A stretch of DNA of 64,000 bases, taken from the NCBI GenBank assembly GCA_041748555.1, contig JBGTDA010000209.1:14260-78259 (forward strand), given 5' to 3'. Source of the DNA: Rhodonellum sp041748555 (GTDB taxonomy: Bacteria; Bacteroidota; Bacteroidia; Cytophagales; Cyclobacteriaceae). Under the pieces are notes generated by a model, which was given only the letters and a program-made list of their open reading frames with translations, did not search any database and was not told the origin of the DNA. The translations under genes were made by a program, and so were the position numbers. Below are positions 54,177 through 63,816 of this stretch, one piece after another; position 1 is the stretch's first letter, and each line of letters begins with the position of its first letter.

Positions 54177-55757
54177 TTAAAATTCTGAAGTAAAATGAAA
54201 TTCAATGTCCGGATAATTGTCCTGCACCATCTGCAACCAGGATTTGGATTCGGCCATAAAAACCAGCTTACCGTCTTTATCATATGCGATATGACGGTTT
54301 TTTGATCTGATAAATTCATCCAGCTGTTTTTTATCCTTGCTGCTGATCCAGCAGGCTTTATAGAGATTCATCGGAGCAAATTCAACCGAGGCATTATATT
54401 CATTTTTCAACCTAAACTGAATTACTTCAAACTGTAATTGACCTACTGTTCCGACTACTTTTCTCGAACCCATATCAAAAGTGAACATCTGAGCAACGCC
54501 TTCCTCCATCAGCTGTTTCAATCCTTTATCCAGCTGTTTGGTTTTCATGGCGTCTTTGTTGATTACCTCTCGGAAGATTTCTGGAGAGAAACTCGGGATT
54601 CCCTTAAAGGAAATATTTTCTCCGTCTGTCAAAGTGTCCCCGATTTTTAGATTCCCGGTATCATAAAGACCTACAATATCTCCCGGAAATGCCTCATCAA
54701 CTATTTCTCTATCCCGAGCCATAAAAGAAGTCACATTCGAAAACCTCAAAGGTTTTGGTCCTCTGACGTGGTTATAAGGCTTGTTTCTTTCAAAGGTCCC
54801 TGAGCATATTCGAAGAAAGGCAATTCTGTTCCGGTGATTCGGGTCCATGTTGGCATGGATCTTAAATATAAAACCCGAAAATTTGGTTTCTTCAGGTTTC
54901 ACTTCCCGCTCTTCTGTGTGTCTGCTTTTGGGCTGCGGAGCAATCCTGATAAAAGTATCAAGCATCTCATTGACACCAAAATTATTGACCGCAGAACCAA
55001 AGAACACAGGTGCCACTTTCCCCTCAAGATATTCTTTTGGATCAAAATCAGGATAAACTCCCTCTATCAGCTCCACGTCTTCACGAAGCTGTTTGGCATC
55101 GTTCAACCCAATAAAACCTTCCAGCTTTTCATCTTCCAGATTTTTGATTTCCAAACGGTCATCACTCAGCTTTCGCTGACTTGGGGTAAATAGATTTAGT
55201 TTTTTGTCATAAAGATTGTAAACACCTTTGAATCCCTTTCCCATACCGATTGGCCAGGAAAGTGGGCGTACTTTTATGCGGAGTTTTTCTTCTACTTCAT
55301 CTAAAAGATCATAGGGATCACGGCCTTCACGGTCTAGCTTATTGATAAAACAAATCACCGGTGTGTTTCGCATTCTGCATACTTCCATGAGTTTTTCGGT
55401 CTGAATCTCGACGCCTTTGACACAATCGATAACCATAATCACCGAATCCACTGCGGTAAGTGTCCTGAATGTATCTTCAGCAAAGTCCTGGTGACCGGGA
55501 GTATCGAGCAGGTTTATTTTGATCCCCTGATACTCAAAACCCATAACTGAAGTGGCTACGGATATACCTCTTTGCTTTTCGATTTCCATCCAGTCAGATT
55601 TTGTGGCTGTATCGATCTTATTTGATTTAACAGCGCCGGCGGTCTGAATGGCACCGCCAAAAAGCAACATCTTTTCTGTCAATGTGGTTTTTCCTGCATC
55701 AGGGTGTGCAATAATCGCAAAAGTTCTTCTCTTTTGAATCTCTTTAATCAAGCTCAT
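54177..55757 (-). CDS. prfC: PrfC, peptide chain release factor 3
   Basis: Translation GTPase that recycles RF1/RF2. About 526 residues; G1 is HPDAGKTTL, G2 region ISVATSV, G3 DTPGHQDF and G4 FINKLDR; the C-terminal part with MFTFDMGSRKVVGTVGQLQF matches RF3. The start is ATG 55757; an upstream in-frame TTG overlaps the -7 box and is unlikely. Confidence 0.95.
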   Translation of the reverse strand: MSLIKEIQKRRTFAIIAHPDAGKTTLTEKMLLFGGAIQTAGAVKSNKIDTATKSDWMEIEKQRGISVATSVMGFEYQGIKINLLDTPGHQDFAEDTFRTLTAVDSVIMVIDCVKGVEIQTEKLMEVCRMRNTPVICFINKLDREGRDPYDLLDEVEEKLRIKVRPLSWPIGMGKGFKGVYNLYDKKLNLFTPSQRKLSDDRLEIKNLEDEKLEGFIGLNDAKQLREDVELIEGVYPDFDPKEYLEGKVAPVFFGSAVNNFGVNEMLDTFIRIAPQPKSRHTEEREVKPEETKFSGFIFKIHANMDPNHRNRIAFLRICSGTFERNKPYNHVRGPKPLRFSNVTSFMARDREIVDEAFPGDIVGLYDTGNLKIGDTLTDGENISFKGIPSFSPEIFREVINKDAMKTKQLDKGLKQLMEEGVAQMFTFDMGSRKVVGTVGQLQFEVIQFRLKNEYNASVEFAPMNLYKACWISSKDKKQLDEFIRSKNRHIAYDKDGKLVFMAESKSWLQMVQDNYPDIEFHFTSEF

Positions 55758-55784
55758 GGTTTGGGCATTCAATAATTCAGGCCA

Positions 55785-55792
55785 CAAAGGTA
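55785..55792 (-). promoter_or_regulatory. -7 promoter box for prfC
   Basis: Minus-strand TACCTTTG, identical to the box before the nucleoside hydrolase gene, 27 nt upstream of the prfC ATG. Confidence 0.45.
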
Positions 55793-55881
55793 CGGTTAAA
55801 TTATAAGATTGTTTTGGCGGATTGATGATAATTGAGGAATGCGCAATGCCCTGTAAAATTGTGAATGAAAAAGTGGGACCG

Positions 55882-57117
55882 TTAAAATTTTGAGCTTAGA
55901 AATCCCTCTGCTTTGATATCGATCTGTCTTTCTCTCACACCATTCAGAACAATCCTGAAAGTTGTTCCTTTACCTATTTCAGATTGTTTTACAAAAATTT
56001 TGCCTTTATGATAACCTTCAACAATTCTTTTTGCCAAAGTTAAACCCAATCCCCAGCCTCTTTTTCGAGTGGTAAAACCCGGGTTAAAAACCTTCCCATA
56101 CAGGTTTTTATCCATTCCCATACCTGTGTCAGTGATGTCTACATAGACAAACTTTTCGCTTTCTTTAATGATATCAATGGAAATTTTTCCCTGACCTTTC
56201 ATTGCATCCACAGCATTTTTACAGATGTTTTCGATCACCCACTCAAACAAAGGTTTGTTGATCATGGCATCTATATTCTCTGAATAGCCATTCACCACCA
56301 TCTCCACTTTATTGGAAATTCTGGGACGGAGGTAGGAAATGGCTTCATCCACTACCTGAAATACATTTTCTGACTGAATGACAGGTTTACTTCCTATGGT
56401 ACTGAAGCGCTCAGTGACCATTCTTAATTTGACAATATCTTTGTCCATTTCCTGAATGACTTCCCGATTTTCATCCCATACAGGGGAGTTTCGGAGATAA
56501 TCTATCCATGCCATCAAAGATGCAATGGGTGTACCCAATTGATGTGCTGTCTCCTTGGTAAGACCTGCCCAAACACGGTTTTGTTCCGCAATCTTGGATT
56601 GGTTAAACACGGCATAAGCCAACACTCCGAATACCAAAATGACTGAAAGCTGAATGTATGGGTAGTATTTTAAGGAGGTCAGCAATTCTGAATTCCGATA
56701 ATATACAAACGCCTCCTCAATTGGAATGGGCTCATATTCCGCTTTCATCTTGACTAATTCGGCAAGCAGTACCTCTTGCTTGTCCCCATCGGTAGCATTC
56801 TTTTTGAATTTTATATTTCTGTTTTCTATGGGATTTCCGTAGGCATCCACCACAATTACAGGGATGGAATTGTTTTCCTGGATGATTTCCTGATTGATGA
56901 AGTTGAGGTTTTCGGCATAAAGAGATGCATATTCAAGTGCTTTGGCCAAAAGTTCAATCTGCCTTTTTTCTCTTTCTTTCAATTCTCCCACCAACCTATT
57001 GGTGTAATAGATGGAACCAAAACTAATGACTACAGAACAAATGAATATCAGCCATTTGATTCTGTTCTTATTCTGGTATAAATCTAATGTAGTTAAATCC
57101 TGAAGTCTATTCTTCAT
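55882..57117 (-). CDS. Sensor histidine kinase, orphan
   Basis: A 411-residue membrane kinase. Two helices (about residues 22-41 and 158-175) enclose a roughly 115-residue extracytoplasmic sensor region. The phosphoacceptor box is TKETAHQLGTPIASL, with ENICKNAVDAM (N box), DTGMGMDKN (G1) and KRGWGLGLTLAK (G2). The HQLGTP type is frequent in Cytophagales. No response regulator is adjacent; the ligand is unknown. Confidence 0.88.
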   Translation of the reverse strand: MKNRLQDLTTLDLYQNKNRIKWLIFICSVVISFGSIYYTNRLVGELKEREKRQIELLAKALEYASLYAENLNFINQEIIQENNSIPVIVVDAYGNPIENRNIKFKKNATDGDKQEVLLAELVKMKAEYEPIPIEEAFVYYRNSELLTSLKYYPYIQLSVILVFGVLAYAVFNQSKIAEQNRVWAGLTKETAHQLGTPIASLMAWIDYLRNSPVWDENREVIQEMDKDIVKLRMVTERFSTIGSKPVIQSENVFQVVDEAISYLRPRISNKVEMVVNGYSENIDAMINKPLFEWVIENICKNAVDAMKGQGKISIDIIKESEKFVYVDITDTGMGMDKNLYGKVFNPGFTTRKRGWGLGLTLAKRIVEGYHKGKIFVKQSEIGKGTTFRIVLNGVRERQIDIKAEGFLSSKF

Positions 57118-57218
57118 TTTGTAACAATAAAGGTACTTGATGGTTTTAATATAGAAAACTTGATTTGTCTATAGTTATTATCATTATGACAAAATTAACT
57201 TTTCACCATCCATGGCCT

Positions 57219-57226
57219 TATATTTG
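57219..57226 (+). promoter_or_regulatory. -7 promoter box for dps
   Basis: TATATTTG fits TAnnTTTG, 46 nt upstream of the dps ATG. No clear -33 element. Confidence 0.4.
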
Positions 57227-57272
57227 ATGATTTGGTAAGTGGATTTCAACTTAAACCAAAAATATAAATATT

Positions 57273-57743
57273 ATGAGCACAAACGACATAGGTTTAGAAA
57301 TAAAAGATAGTAAGGCATTGGTCAAAAAACTGAATAACCTTTTGGCTAATTATGAGGTATATTATCAAAATCTAAGAAATTTCCATTGGAATGTCAGTGG
57401 TCCAAATTTTTTCGAGCTTCATGCTAAATTCGAAGAGCTTTACGATGCTGCCAATCTGGCAATAGATGAAACAGCCGAAAGAATTTTAACTTTAGGCGAA
57501 AGACCTTATTCTTCCTTTGAGGAATTTATTTCTAATTCTAAAATAACAGAAGCAAAAAATATTACCAATCCCACTAAAATGGTAGAAACGGTAAGGGAAA
57601 ACCTGAATACTTTGTTGGAGCTGGAACGAGGGGTCATGATGACAGCTACGGAGCATAATGATGAGGGAACAGCAGATTTGATGAGCGAATATATTGCTGC
57701 CAAAGAAAAAGTAGTTTGGATGGTTTCGGCATATTTGAAGTAA
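57273..57743 (+). CDS. dps: Dps, ferritin-like DNA-protection protein
   Basis: A 156-residue four-helix protein forming dodecamers that oxidise and store iron and protect DNA. The ferroxidase ligands are in NFHWNVSG (His), FEELYDAANLAIDETAERI (Asp/Glu) and GERP. Length and order are standard. Monocistronic with a strong terminator. Confidence 0.94.
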   Translation: MSTNDIGLEIKDSKALVKKLNNLLANYEVYYQNLRNFHWNVSGPNFFELHAKFEELYDAANLAIDETAERILTLGERPYSSFEEFISNSKITEAKNITNPTKMVETVRENLNTLLELERGVMMTATEHNDEGTADLMSEYIAAKEKVVWMVSAYLK

Positions 57744-57770
57744 CCCCGAAATTATTTTAGAACCAAAAAA

Positions 57771-57797
57771 AACCGATCAGGGTGATCGGTTTTTTTT
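57771..57797. terminator. Bidirectional terminator between dps and the ABC permease gene
   Basis: AACCGATCA pairs with TGATCGGTT around a 3-nt loop, with A-run on the left and T-run on the right. It ends both convergent transcripts. Confidence 0.85.
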
Positions 57798-57800
57798 GGT

Positions 57801-59108
57801 TTAATTTGTTTTCAACCATTTCCACAAGGTTTTATAATTTACTTTAGTGCCATGCATTAAAATGCCGATGCGATATATTTTGCCCGCTACCCATGTGGTG
57901 GATAAAAAACCAAAAATCAATAATCCCATAGAAAGTGTAAGATCCCAAAAAGGAACACCATAACTAGCCCTTCCCATCATGGCAATAGGGGAAGTGAAAG
58001 GAATGACAGATAACCAAAAGGAAACTCTACTGTTAGGATCATCCAAAACAAAAACAAAAAGTCCCATATAGGCAATAATCAAAGGTATTGTTATCGGAAG
58101 CATAAACTGCTGGGCATCTGAAGGCGAATCCACTGCGGCGCCTATTGCCGCAAAAAATGCCCCGTACAAAAGATATCCACCGACAAAGTAAAAGATGAAG
58201 GTCAGTGCGATTTTCACAAAGTTGATACCTTGCAGGACCAAAAATAGATTGTTGAAACTTCCTGAATCATTCATCAATTCTCCCAGCTCCGGACTCGCCA
58301 GTTCCATAGCCTGCTGTTGAGGCATTTGCATTCCAAAATATCCGATTACGATTGAGGAGATTGTTCCAATCAAAAGAATCCAAATTAAAAATTGGGTCAA
58401 ACCTACAGCACCTATCCCGATGATTTTGCCCAACATCAACTGAAATGGCTTGATGGAGGAAACCAGGATTTCTATTATTCTGCTTGATTTTTCCTCAATG
58501 ACTCCCTGCATGATCTGATTGCCATATACAAATATGAATATGTAGATAAGAATACCGGCAAGAAATCCTATGCCATAGTTAACGGTAGCATCCGATATTT
58601 TTTCTTCGCCTGCATTATCAAGAGTAATGGATTGGATCGCAACTTTGGTTCGAACAGCGGAAAGCACATTAGGATCAATTCCCGATTCAAATAATTTTTG
58701 CTCTTCAATTCTTCTTTTGAGGCTCGATTCCAGTACATTGATGAGGTTCATACTTGGGTTTTTATCACCGTAATAAACGATACCTGTAGGGTTGTCCAAA
58801 TCCATTTTGGGTATATATAAAAATCCAAACCGTTCCCCGTTTTGAACCATCATTTTGCCTTCTTCTTTATTCACCTTGGAAAAAGAAAAGGCATATTGAT
58901 CTGAACTTTCAAGGAAAAAGAGGTCATTTTCATCTACTACTTCAATGATACTCAAGGAAAAACTGTCCTTTTCTCCCACTGCGATCCATAAAAACAAACC
59001 CATAATTGCAGGGAAGATAAGGGGTGTTAATATGGTGGCTAGCAAAAATGATTTTTTCTTGACCCTGGCAAGGTATTCCCGCTGAATAACCAATAAAATT
59101 TTATTCAT
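57801..59108 (-). CDS. ABC-2-type transporter permease (NatB-like)
   Basis: A 435-residue inner-membrane protein. After one N-terminal helix (about residues 24-44) comes a large extracytoplasmic domain of about 150 residues, then five or six C-terminal helices; VIEEKSSRIIEILVSSIKPFQLMLGKI is the typical coupling segment of this family (shown here in part only: EEKSSRIIEIL). NatAB-type pairs export Na+ or small drugs; the substrate here is unknown. Start chosen at ATG 59108, which overlaps the ATPase gene by 8 nt and begins at MNKILLVIQREY. Confidence 0.88.
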   Translation of the reverse strand: MNKILLVIQREYLARVKKKSFLLATILTPLIFPAIMGLFLWIAVGEKDSFSLSIIEVVDENDLFFLESSDQYAFSFSKVNKEEGKMMVQNGERFGFLYIPKMDLDNPTGIVYYGDKNPSMNLINVLESSLKRRIEEQKLFESGIDPNVLSAVRTKVAIQSITLDNAGEEKISDATVNYGIGFLAGILIYIFIFVYGNQIMQGVIEEKSSRIIEILVSSIKPFQLMLGKIIGIGAVGLTQFLIWILLIGTISSIVIGYFGMQMPQQQAMELASPELGELMNDSGSFNNLFLVLQGINFVKIALTFIFYFVGGYLLYGAFFAAIGAAVDSPSDAQQFMLPITIPLIIAYMGLFVFVLDDPNSRVSFWLSVIPFTSPIAMMGRASYGVPFWDLTLSMGLLIFGFLSTTWVAGKIYRIGILMHGTKVNYKTLWKWLKTN

Positions 59109-60000
59109 TGGAATGCAGTTTAACCTGTTGAATAAATATTTCTTCCATTGTGGGAAGGTTTTCACTGAAACCGATGATGTCCCCAAAAGGTATCAAATCC
59201 TGAATCAGCTGGTTGGGACTTTTTCCGTTTAAGGCGATACTTAATTCTACAAGTTCTGAATCCATTTCAACTCCCCATTCCAGAGGGAATATGGTACCGT
59301 TTGGAATGATTTTGATTTGAAAAACATGAGGCCTGAAGTCCCTTTTAACTTCTGAAAGGCTTCCGTTCAGTATCTTCTTGGATTTGTGGATCATGGCGAT
59401 ATGGTCACAGAGCAGTTCAACTGACTCCATCCTATGGGTGGAAAGGACTACAGTAATACCCTTTTGTTTCAATTCCAGTATTTCATTTTTGATGATTTCG
59501 GCATTCATCGGGTCAAATCCTGAAAAAGGCTCATCAAGAATCAAAAGTTCAGGTTCGTGGATAACAGTGGAAATAAACTGGATTTTTTGAGCCATCCCTT
59601 TAGAAAGATCCTCTATTCTTTTTTCTCTCCAAGCAGCAACATCAAGTTTTTCCAGCCAATATTTTACTTTTTGTTTAGCCTCTAATCCGGACATGCCTTT
59701 GAGCCTGGCAAAATAAACCAACTGATCCCATACTTTCATTTTTTTGTAAAGGCCCCTTTCCTCAGGTAAATACCCGATGTGCGTAATATGCCTGGGATTA
59801 AGCGGTTCATTGTTAAATAATACCTGACCGGAGTCTCCGTCAATAATCTGGTTGATTATTCTGATCAGGGTTGTTTTACCTGCACCATTAGGTCCTAAGA
59901 GGCCAAAAACCACCCCTTTAGGGATTTCCAGATCAATATTCGATAAAGCGGGGGTTTGACCAAAGGTCTTGTTCAGGTTTATAATTTTGAGAATATTCAA
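59101..60000 (-). CDS. ABC transporter ATPase (NatA/Ccm-type)
   Basis: A 299-residue ATPase partner of the permease. Walker A is GPNGAGKTT near residue 38, the signature DLSKGMAQK near 135, Walker B LLILDEPFSGFD near 155, and the H-loop STHRM. A C-terminal extension of about 80 residues follows. The start codon is TTG at 60000; only 5 sense codons separate it from an upstream in-frame stop, and the MNILKIINLNKTFG opening is typical, so the TTG is convincing. Confidence 0.92.
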   Translation of the reverse strand: MNILKIINLNKTFGQTPALSNIDLEIPKGVVFGLLGPNGAGKTTLIRIINQIIDGDSGQVLFNNEPLNPRHITHIGYLPEERGLYKKMKVWDQLVYFARLKGMSGLEAKQKVKYWLEKLDVAAWREKRIEDLSKGMAQKIQFISTVIHEPELLILDEPFSGFDPMNAEIIKNEILELKQKGITVVLSTHRMESVELLCDHIAMIHKSKKILNGSLSEVKRDFRPHVFQIKIIPNGTIFPLEWGVEMDSELVELSIALNGKSPNQLIQDLIPFGDIIGFSENLPTMEEIFIQQVKLHSNE

Positions 60001-60049
60001 CTTTAAATTGTTTTCTTAAAATTAAGAAAAAAGTATGATGGGATGCCAT

Positions 60050-60934
60050 TTATTTGATGGTGACAGATCCTACGGATACATCTATGGTAAATGTCATCAG
60101 GTTTTCGGCGCCTTCTTTATAATTTTTGCTGACATATGTCTTGTCACCGATATCTTTTATATGGTTGGCAATATATGTTCTGCACATTGGGGTAGATTTG
60201 ATTTTAATCCTGTACGGTTGGTTTTCCGGAAGATCAAGATTAACCTTGCCGGCACCTACGGTGGCTTGAATATTACTCCCCTCGGGCATAGGTTCTGAAA
60301 AAGTCAGGTTAAGTGATCCATAATTGATCTCAAAGAACATTTCTTTGGCGTTGGAAAAATTGATATTTGAGCCATCCAGGGATCCCATATTAATGGAAAC
60401 CAGCATGGTATCCATTGTAACGGAATTTGCAATTTTTTTACTATAATCAAGTATCACATCGGCACTGGCAGTTTTAATTTTACAGGTCGAAACAGGTAAA
60501 TAGGATAAATCCAGATAGGCTTTTCCAATGCCAAAATTAAAGTTGAGGTTATACAGATAATTTGAGCTTAGCGAGACGGCCCATTTATGATCAAAATCCT
60601 CACTGTCACTAGCAAAGAGTTTGTAGGATAAACTTTTTCCCAAATTTTCTGATTCCACATTTCTATGACTGAGATAGGCAGAAAGAACATGATCTTTAAT
60701 TTCATGGCTGAATGCGGGCAGAATATTAACTTTGGACAGGTGAGATAAAATGTGAATGGGCTGATCTCCCTGACGTCGCTTAATATCGGAGACACCTTTA
60801 TAAACATTAAAATCCAGATGGACTAGATGGTATCCGGTTTTCTCCTCAACTTGAAACTCCTTTGAAATTTGGGCATTTAATTGGCCGATTGCCCCAATAA
60901 TCAAGAAAATCAATAAGTAGGGTATTCTTAACAT
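60050..60934 (-). CDS. Secreted protein, possibly beta-helical (toast-rack-like), unknown
   Basis: A 294-residue protein with a signal peptide (cleavage probably after QLNA). The second half has regularly spaced short strands (INYGSLNLTF, ATVGAGKVNLDL, TIDVSVGSVTIK), the pattern of DUF4097/toast-rack adhesin-like domains. It lies 49 nt upstream of the ABC pair in the same direction and could share a transcript. No function can be assigned. Confidence 0.55.
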   Translation of the reverse strand: MLRIPYLLIFLIIGAIGQLNAQISKEFQVEEKTGYHLVHLDFNVYKGVSDIKRRQGDQPIHILSHLSKVNILPAFSHEIKDHVLSAYLSHRNVESENLGKSLSYKLFASDSEDFDHKWAVSLSSNYLYNLNFNFGIGKAYLDLSYLPVSTCKIKTASADVILDYSKKIANSVTMDTMLVSINMGSLDGSNINFSNAKEMFFEINYGSLNLTFSEPMPEGSNIQATVGAGKVNLDLPENQPYRIKIKSTPMCRTYIANHIKDIGDKTYVSKNYKEGAENLMTFTIDVSVGSVTIK

Positions 60935-60980
60935 AGGGTTAGGTTACGGCTTCAGAATAAAAAGGTTTCTGAAAAATATT

Positions 60981-61004
60981 AAAAAGCCGGTCTGCAGACC
61001 GGCT
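60981..61004 (-). terminator. Rho-independent terminator after dnaJ
   Basis: AGCCGGTC, TGCA and GACCGGCT form an 8-bp GC-rich hairpin followed on the minus strand by five U. It lies 10 nt past the dnaJ stop. Confidence 0.85.
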
Positions 61005-61013
61005 CTTCAAGAT

Positions 61014-62120
61014 TTAAAAAAACTCTTTCATTTTATCAAAAAAGCCTTTTTCGGATTTACCTGGATCAGGCTTAAAGTTGTCTGATTCCCTTAGATTTTC
61101 CAGAATCTGCTTCTCCTCTTTGCTGAGTTGTTTGGGCGTCCAGATATTCACATGAATCAGCTGATCACCTTTTCCAAACCCATTGATATCTTTGATTCCT
61201 TTACCTTTAAGCCGCAGAATTTTGCCTGCCTGGGTTCCGGGATCAATTTTGATTTTTACTTTTCCATCAATAGTCGGCACTTCCACCTGAGCACCTAGGG
61301 CAGCATCAACAAAACTGACATATAGATCAAAGATGACATTATTGCCATCCCGCTGAAGTATTTCATCCTCGATTTCTTCAATGACAATCAATAGATCACC
61401 TGCAATACCACCGGCGGTTTCATTGCCTTTACCTGACATACTCAATTGCATGCCATCCGCAACCCCCCCGGGAATATTGATAGGGATCACCTCTTCCTGT
61501 AGAATCAAACCTCTTGCATCTGCATCGGCAGGTTTTTTATCTATAATTTGGCCGTTCCCACCACAAATAGGACATGTACTGGCAGAAACCATTTGTCCCA
61601 ACATGGTATTGACAACTTTCTTGACCTGTCCACTTCCCTGACATGAGGTACAGGTTTTGAAAGAAACCCCCTCTGCAAGAATATGACGTTTGACTTTTAT
61701 TTTCTTTTCTACCCCGTTTGCAATTTCATGAAGATTCAACTTCAGTTTGACACGCAGATTAGTTCCTTTTTTTGTTCGTCTTCCGCCGCGGCTTCCTCCA
61801 AAAAAGGAATCAAATCCACCTCCTCCAAAAATATCTCCGAACTGAGAAAAAATATCCTCCATATTCATTCCGCCACCACTGAAACCTCCGTTTCCGGAAA
61901 CTCCCTGATGTCCGAATTGGTCGTATCGCTGACGCTTTTCAGGATTACTTAACACTTCATAGGCCTCAGCTGCTTCTTTAAATTTTTCTTCAGCTTCCGG
62001 ATTACCGGGATTTTTGTCAGGATGATGCTGGATAGCAAGTTTTCTGTATGCTTTTTTTATTTCCTCTGCTGTTGCACTTTTTGAAATACCAAGTATCTCA
62101 TAATAATCTCTCTTTGCCAT
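61014..62120 (-). CDS. dnaJ: DnaJ co-chaperone with a half-size zinc-finger region
   Basis: Stimulates DnaK ATPase and delivers clients. The 368 residues have the J domain with HHPDKNP (HPD), a G/F-rich linker (GFSGGGMNMEDIF), a cysteine region, and two C-terminal beta domains. Canonical DnaJ has four CxxCxGxG repeats binding two zinc ions; here only two are seen, CTSCQGSG and CPICGGNG, so one zinc site at most. The flanking positions read AEGVSF and KKPADADARG instead. As I recall, other Cytophagales DnaJ show the same. It starts 4 nt after grpE. Confidence 0.94.
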   Translation of the reverse strand: MAKRDYYEILGISKSATAEEIKKAYRKLAIQHHPDKNPGNPEAEEKFKEAAEAYEVLSNPEKRQRYDQFGHQGVSGNGGFSGGGMNMEDIFSQFGDIFGGGGFDSFFGGSRGGRRTKKGTNLRVKLKLNLHEIANGVEKKIKVKRHILAEGVSFKTCTSCQGSGQVKKVVNTMLGQMVSASTCPICGGNGQIIDKKPADADARGLILQEEVIPINIPGGVADGMQLSMSGKGNETAGGIAGDLLIVIEEIEDEILQRDGNNVIFDLYVSFVDAALGAQVEVPTIDGKVKIKIDPGTQAGKILRLKGKGIKDINGFGKGDQLIHVNIWTPKQLSKEEKQILENLRESDNFKPDPGKSEKGFFDKMKEFF

Positions 62121-62124
62121 AATT

Positions 62125-62715
62125 TTACGATCCTATTACTACTTTGGCATATCGGACGACTTTGTCGCCTAACTTATATCCTTTTTCTACTACATCAATT
62201 ACCTTTCCTTTCATTTCTTCATTAGGTGCGGGTATTTGTGTAATTGCCTCCTGCATATCTGCATCAAAAGGTTTGCCGACAAGGTCCTCCATTTCCTGAA
62301 GACCTTTATATTCCAATATTTTCTCTAGCTTTTTGAAGATCAATTGATTGCCATCTCTTACTTTTTGAGAATTTTCCTCATTTTCACTAGCTCTGTATGC
62401 CCTTTCAAAATCATCCATCACAGGAATAATTTCTTTTATAACATCCTCTGAAGCAGTTTTGATTAATTCAAGCCGCTCTTTGGAGGTTCTTTTTCGGTAA
62501 TTTTCAAATTCGGAGTAAAGTCTTAAATATTTATCTTTCAACTCCCTGATTTCAGACTTCAGCTTATCCTCTTCTGACAAAGTATCTTCTTGAAGATCGG
62601 AAGTATCTGTTTGTTCTTTTGATTCCATCTCCTCCTGCTGTTTTTGGTTTCCCTCCTCAGGAGCGATATTTTCACTGTTCATAGTCTCTTTTTCTGTTTG
62701 CTCTTTTTCCACCAT
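62125..62715 (-). CDS. grpE: GrpE, nucleotide exchange factor of DnaK
   Basis: A 196-residue protein. An acidic, glutamine-rich N-terminal tail is followed by a long coiled coil (about residues 45-105, KYLRLYSEFENYRKRTSKER) and a C-terminal beta domain with GKPFDADMQEAITQ and VIDVVEKGYKLGDKVVRYAK. Length is normal. First gene of grpE-dnaJ. No CIRCE element is visible upstream, so HrcA control is unlikely. Confidence 0.95.
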   Translation of the reverse strand: MVEKEQTEKETMNSENIAPEEGNQKQQEEMESKEQTDTSDLQEDTLSEEDKLKSEIRELKDKYLRLYSEFENYRKRTSKERLELIKTASEDVIKEIIPVMDDFERAYRASENEENSQKVRDGNQLIFKKLEKILEYKGLQEMEDLVGKPFDADMQEAITQIPAPNEEMKGKVIDVVEKGYKLGDKVVRYAKVVIGS

Positions 62716-62793
62716 TATATTGATTCTATTAACTTCAGCTTACCCAATCAATTTGTTTGCCATTGAAGGCTTCCTGACAATCTGACACTTATT

Positions 62794-63786
62794 TTAATAA
62801 TTGATTGCCTGCCACAGGAGATCTTTCAGCTTATCAAGATTATATTGACTGACAGCAGAGATGAAAATATGAGGAAGGCCTTCCGGAACATCCTGTTTCA
62901 TTTCCTGCATCAGTTCGTCATCAAGCATATCGGCCTTTGATATGGCTAAAATCCTTTTTTTATCCAAAAGTTCAGGATTATACTTTTCCAGCTCATAAAG
63001 GAGTATTTTATATTGATCAGCTATACTCGGAGCATCAGCAGGTATCATAAAAAGTAGAATGGAATTCCTTTCTATGTGTCTCAGAAATCTTGTTCCAAGC
63101 CCCTTCCCTTCCGCTGCTCCTTCAATAATCCCAGGAATGTCGGCCATCACAAAGGACTTGTCGTCCCGATAACCCACAACACCCAAATTAGGGATAAGTG
63201 TTGTAAACGGATAATCACCGATTTCAGGGGTAGCCGCAGAAATAGACGAGAGCAATGTGGATTTACCCCCATTGGGAAAACCTACCAGCCCGACATCCGC
63301 AAGCAGCTTCAATTCCAGTATCATCCATTCCTCAATCCCAGGTTCTCCCGGTTGGGCGAAATGTGGTGCTTGATTGGTGGCCGTTTTAAAGTGATCGTTA
63401 CCCAGGCCACCACGTCCGCCGGATGTGAGAATCACTTCCTGACCATCTTCTGTGATTTCACATATTGTTTCCATGGTTTCGGCATTTTTAGCAACCGTAC
63501 CTAAGGGAACATCTAAAACAACATCTTCCCCATCACGACCTTTTCTCCTTCCGCCTTCGCCTCCTTTTCCATCTTCGGCTATAACATGCTTTTTATATTT
63601 CAAATGGAGTAAAGTCCAGTGCTGAGAATTGCCTCTTAATATTATATGACCGCCTCTACCACCGTCACCTCCATCAGGACCTCCTTTCGGAACATGTTTT
63701 TCTCGTCGAAAATGAACCGATCCCGCTCCTCCCGCACCGGAGCGGGAGCAAAATTTCACATAATCTATAAAATTGGAATCTGCCAC
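62794..63786 (-). CDS. obgE: ObgE/CgtA GTPase
   Basis: Ribosome-associated GTPase in 50S assembly and stress control. About 330 residues: the glycine-rich Obg fold (GGAGSVHFRREKH, GPDGGDGGRGGH) is followed by the G domain with GFPNGGKST (G1) near residue 168, DIPGIIEG (G3) and SKAD (G4). I chose GTG 63786 because the family starts close to xADSNFIDYVKFC; a TTG at 63813 would lie in the terminator hairpin of the upstream gene. Adjacent to adk. Confidence 0.94.
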   Translation of the reverse strand: MADSNFIDYVKFCSRSGAGGAGSVHFRREKHVPKGGPDGGDGGRGGHIILRGNSQHWTLLHLKYKKHVIAEDGKGGEGGRRKGRDGEDVVLDVPLGTVAKNAETMETICEITEDGQEVILTSGGRGGLGNDHFKTATNQAPHFAQPGEPGIEEWMILELKLLADVGLVGFPNGGKSTLLSSISAATPEIGDYPFTTLIPNLGVVGYRDDKSFVMADIPGIIEGAAEGKGLGTRFLRHIERNSILLFMIPADAPSIADQYKILLYELEKYNPELLDKKRILAISKADMLDDELMQEMKQDVPEGLPHIFISAVSQYNLDKLKDLLWQAINY

Positions 63787-63816
63787 TACTTTAGGTTTAA
63801 ATCCTGTTAACAAAAA

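Noticed and set aside
62716..62793. Heat-shock operator (CIRCE) upstream of grpE
   Set aside because: No TTAGCACTC/GAGTGCTAA inverted repeat is present.
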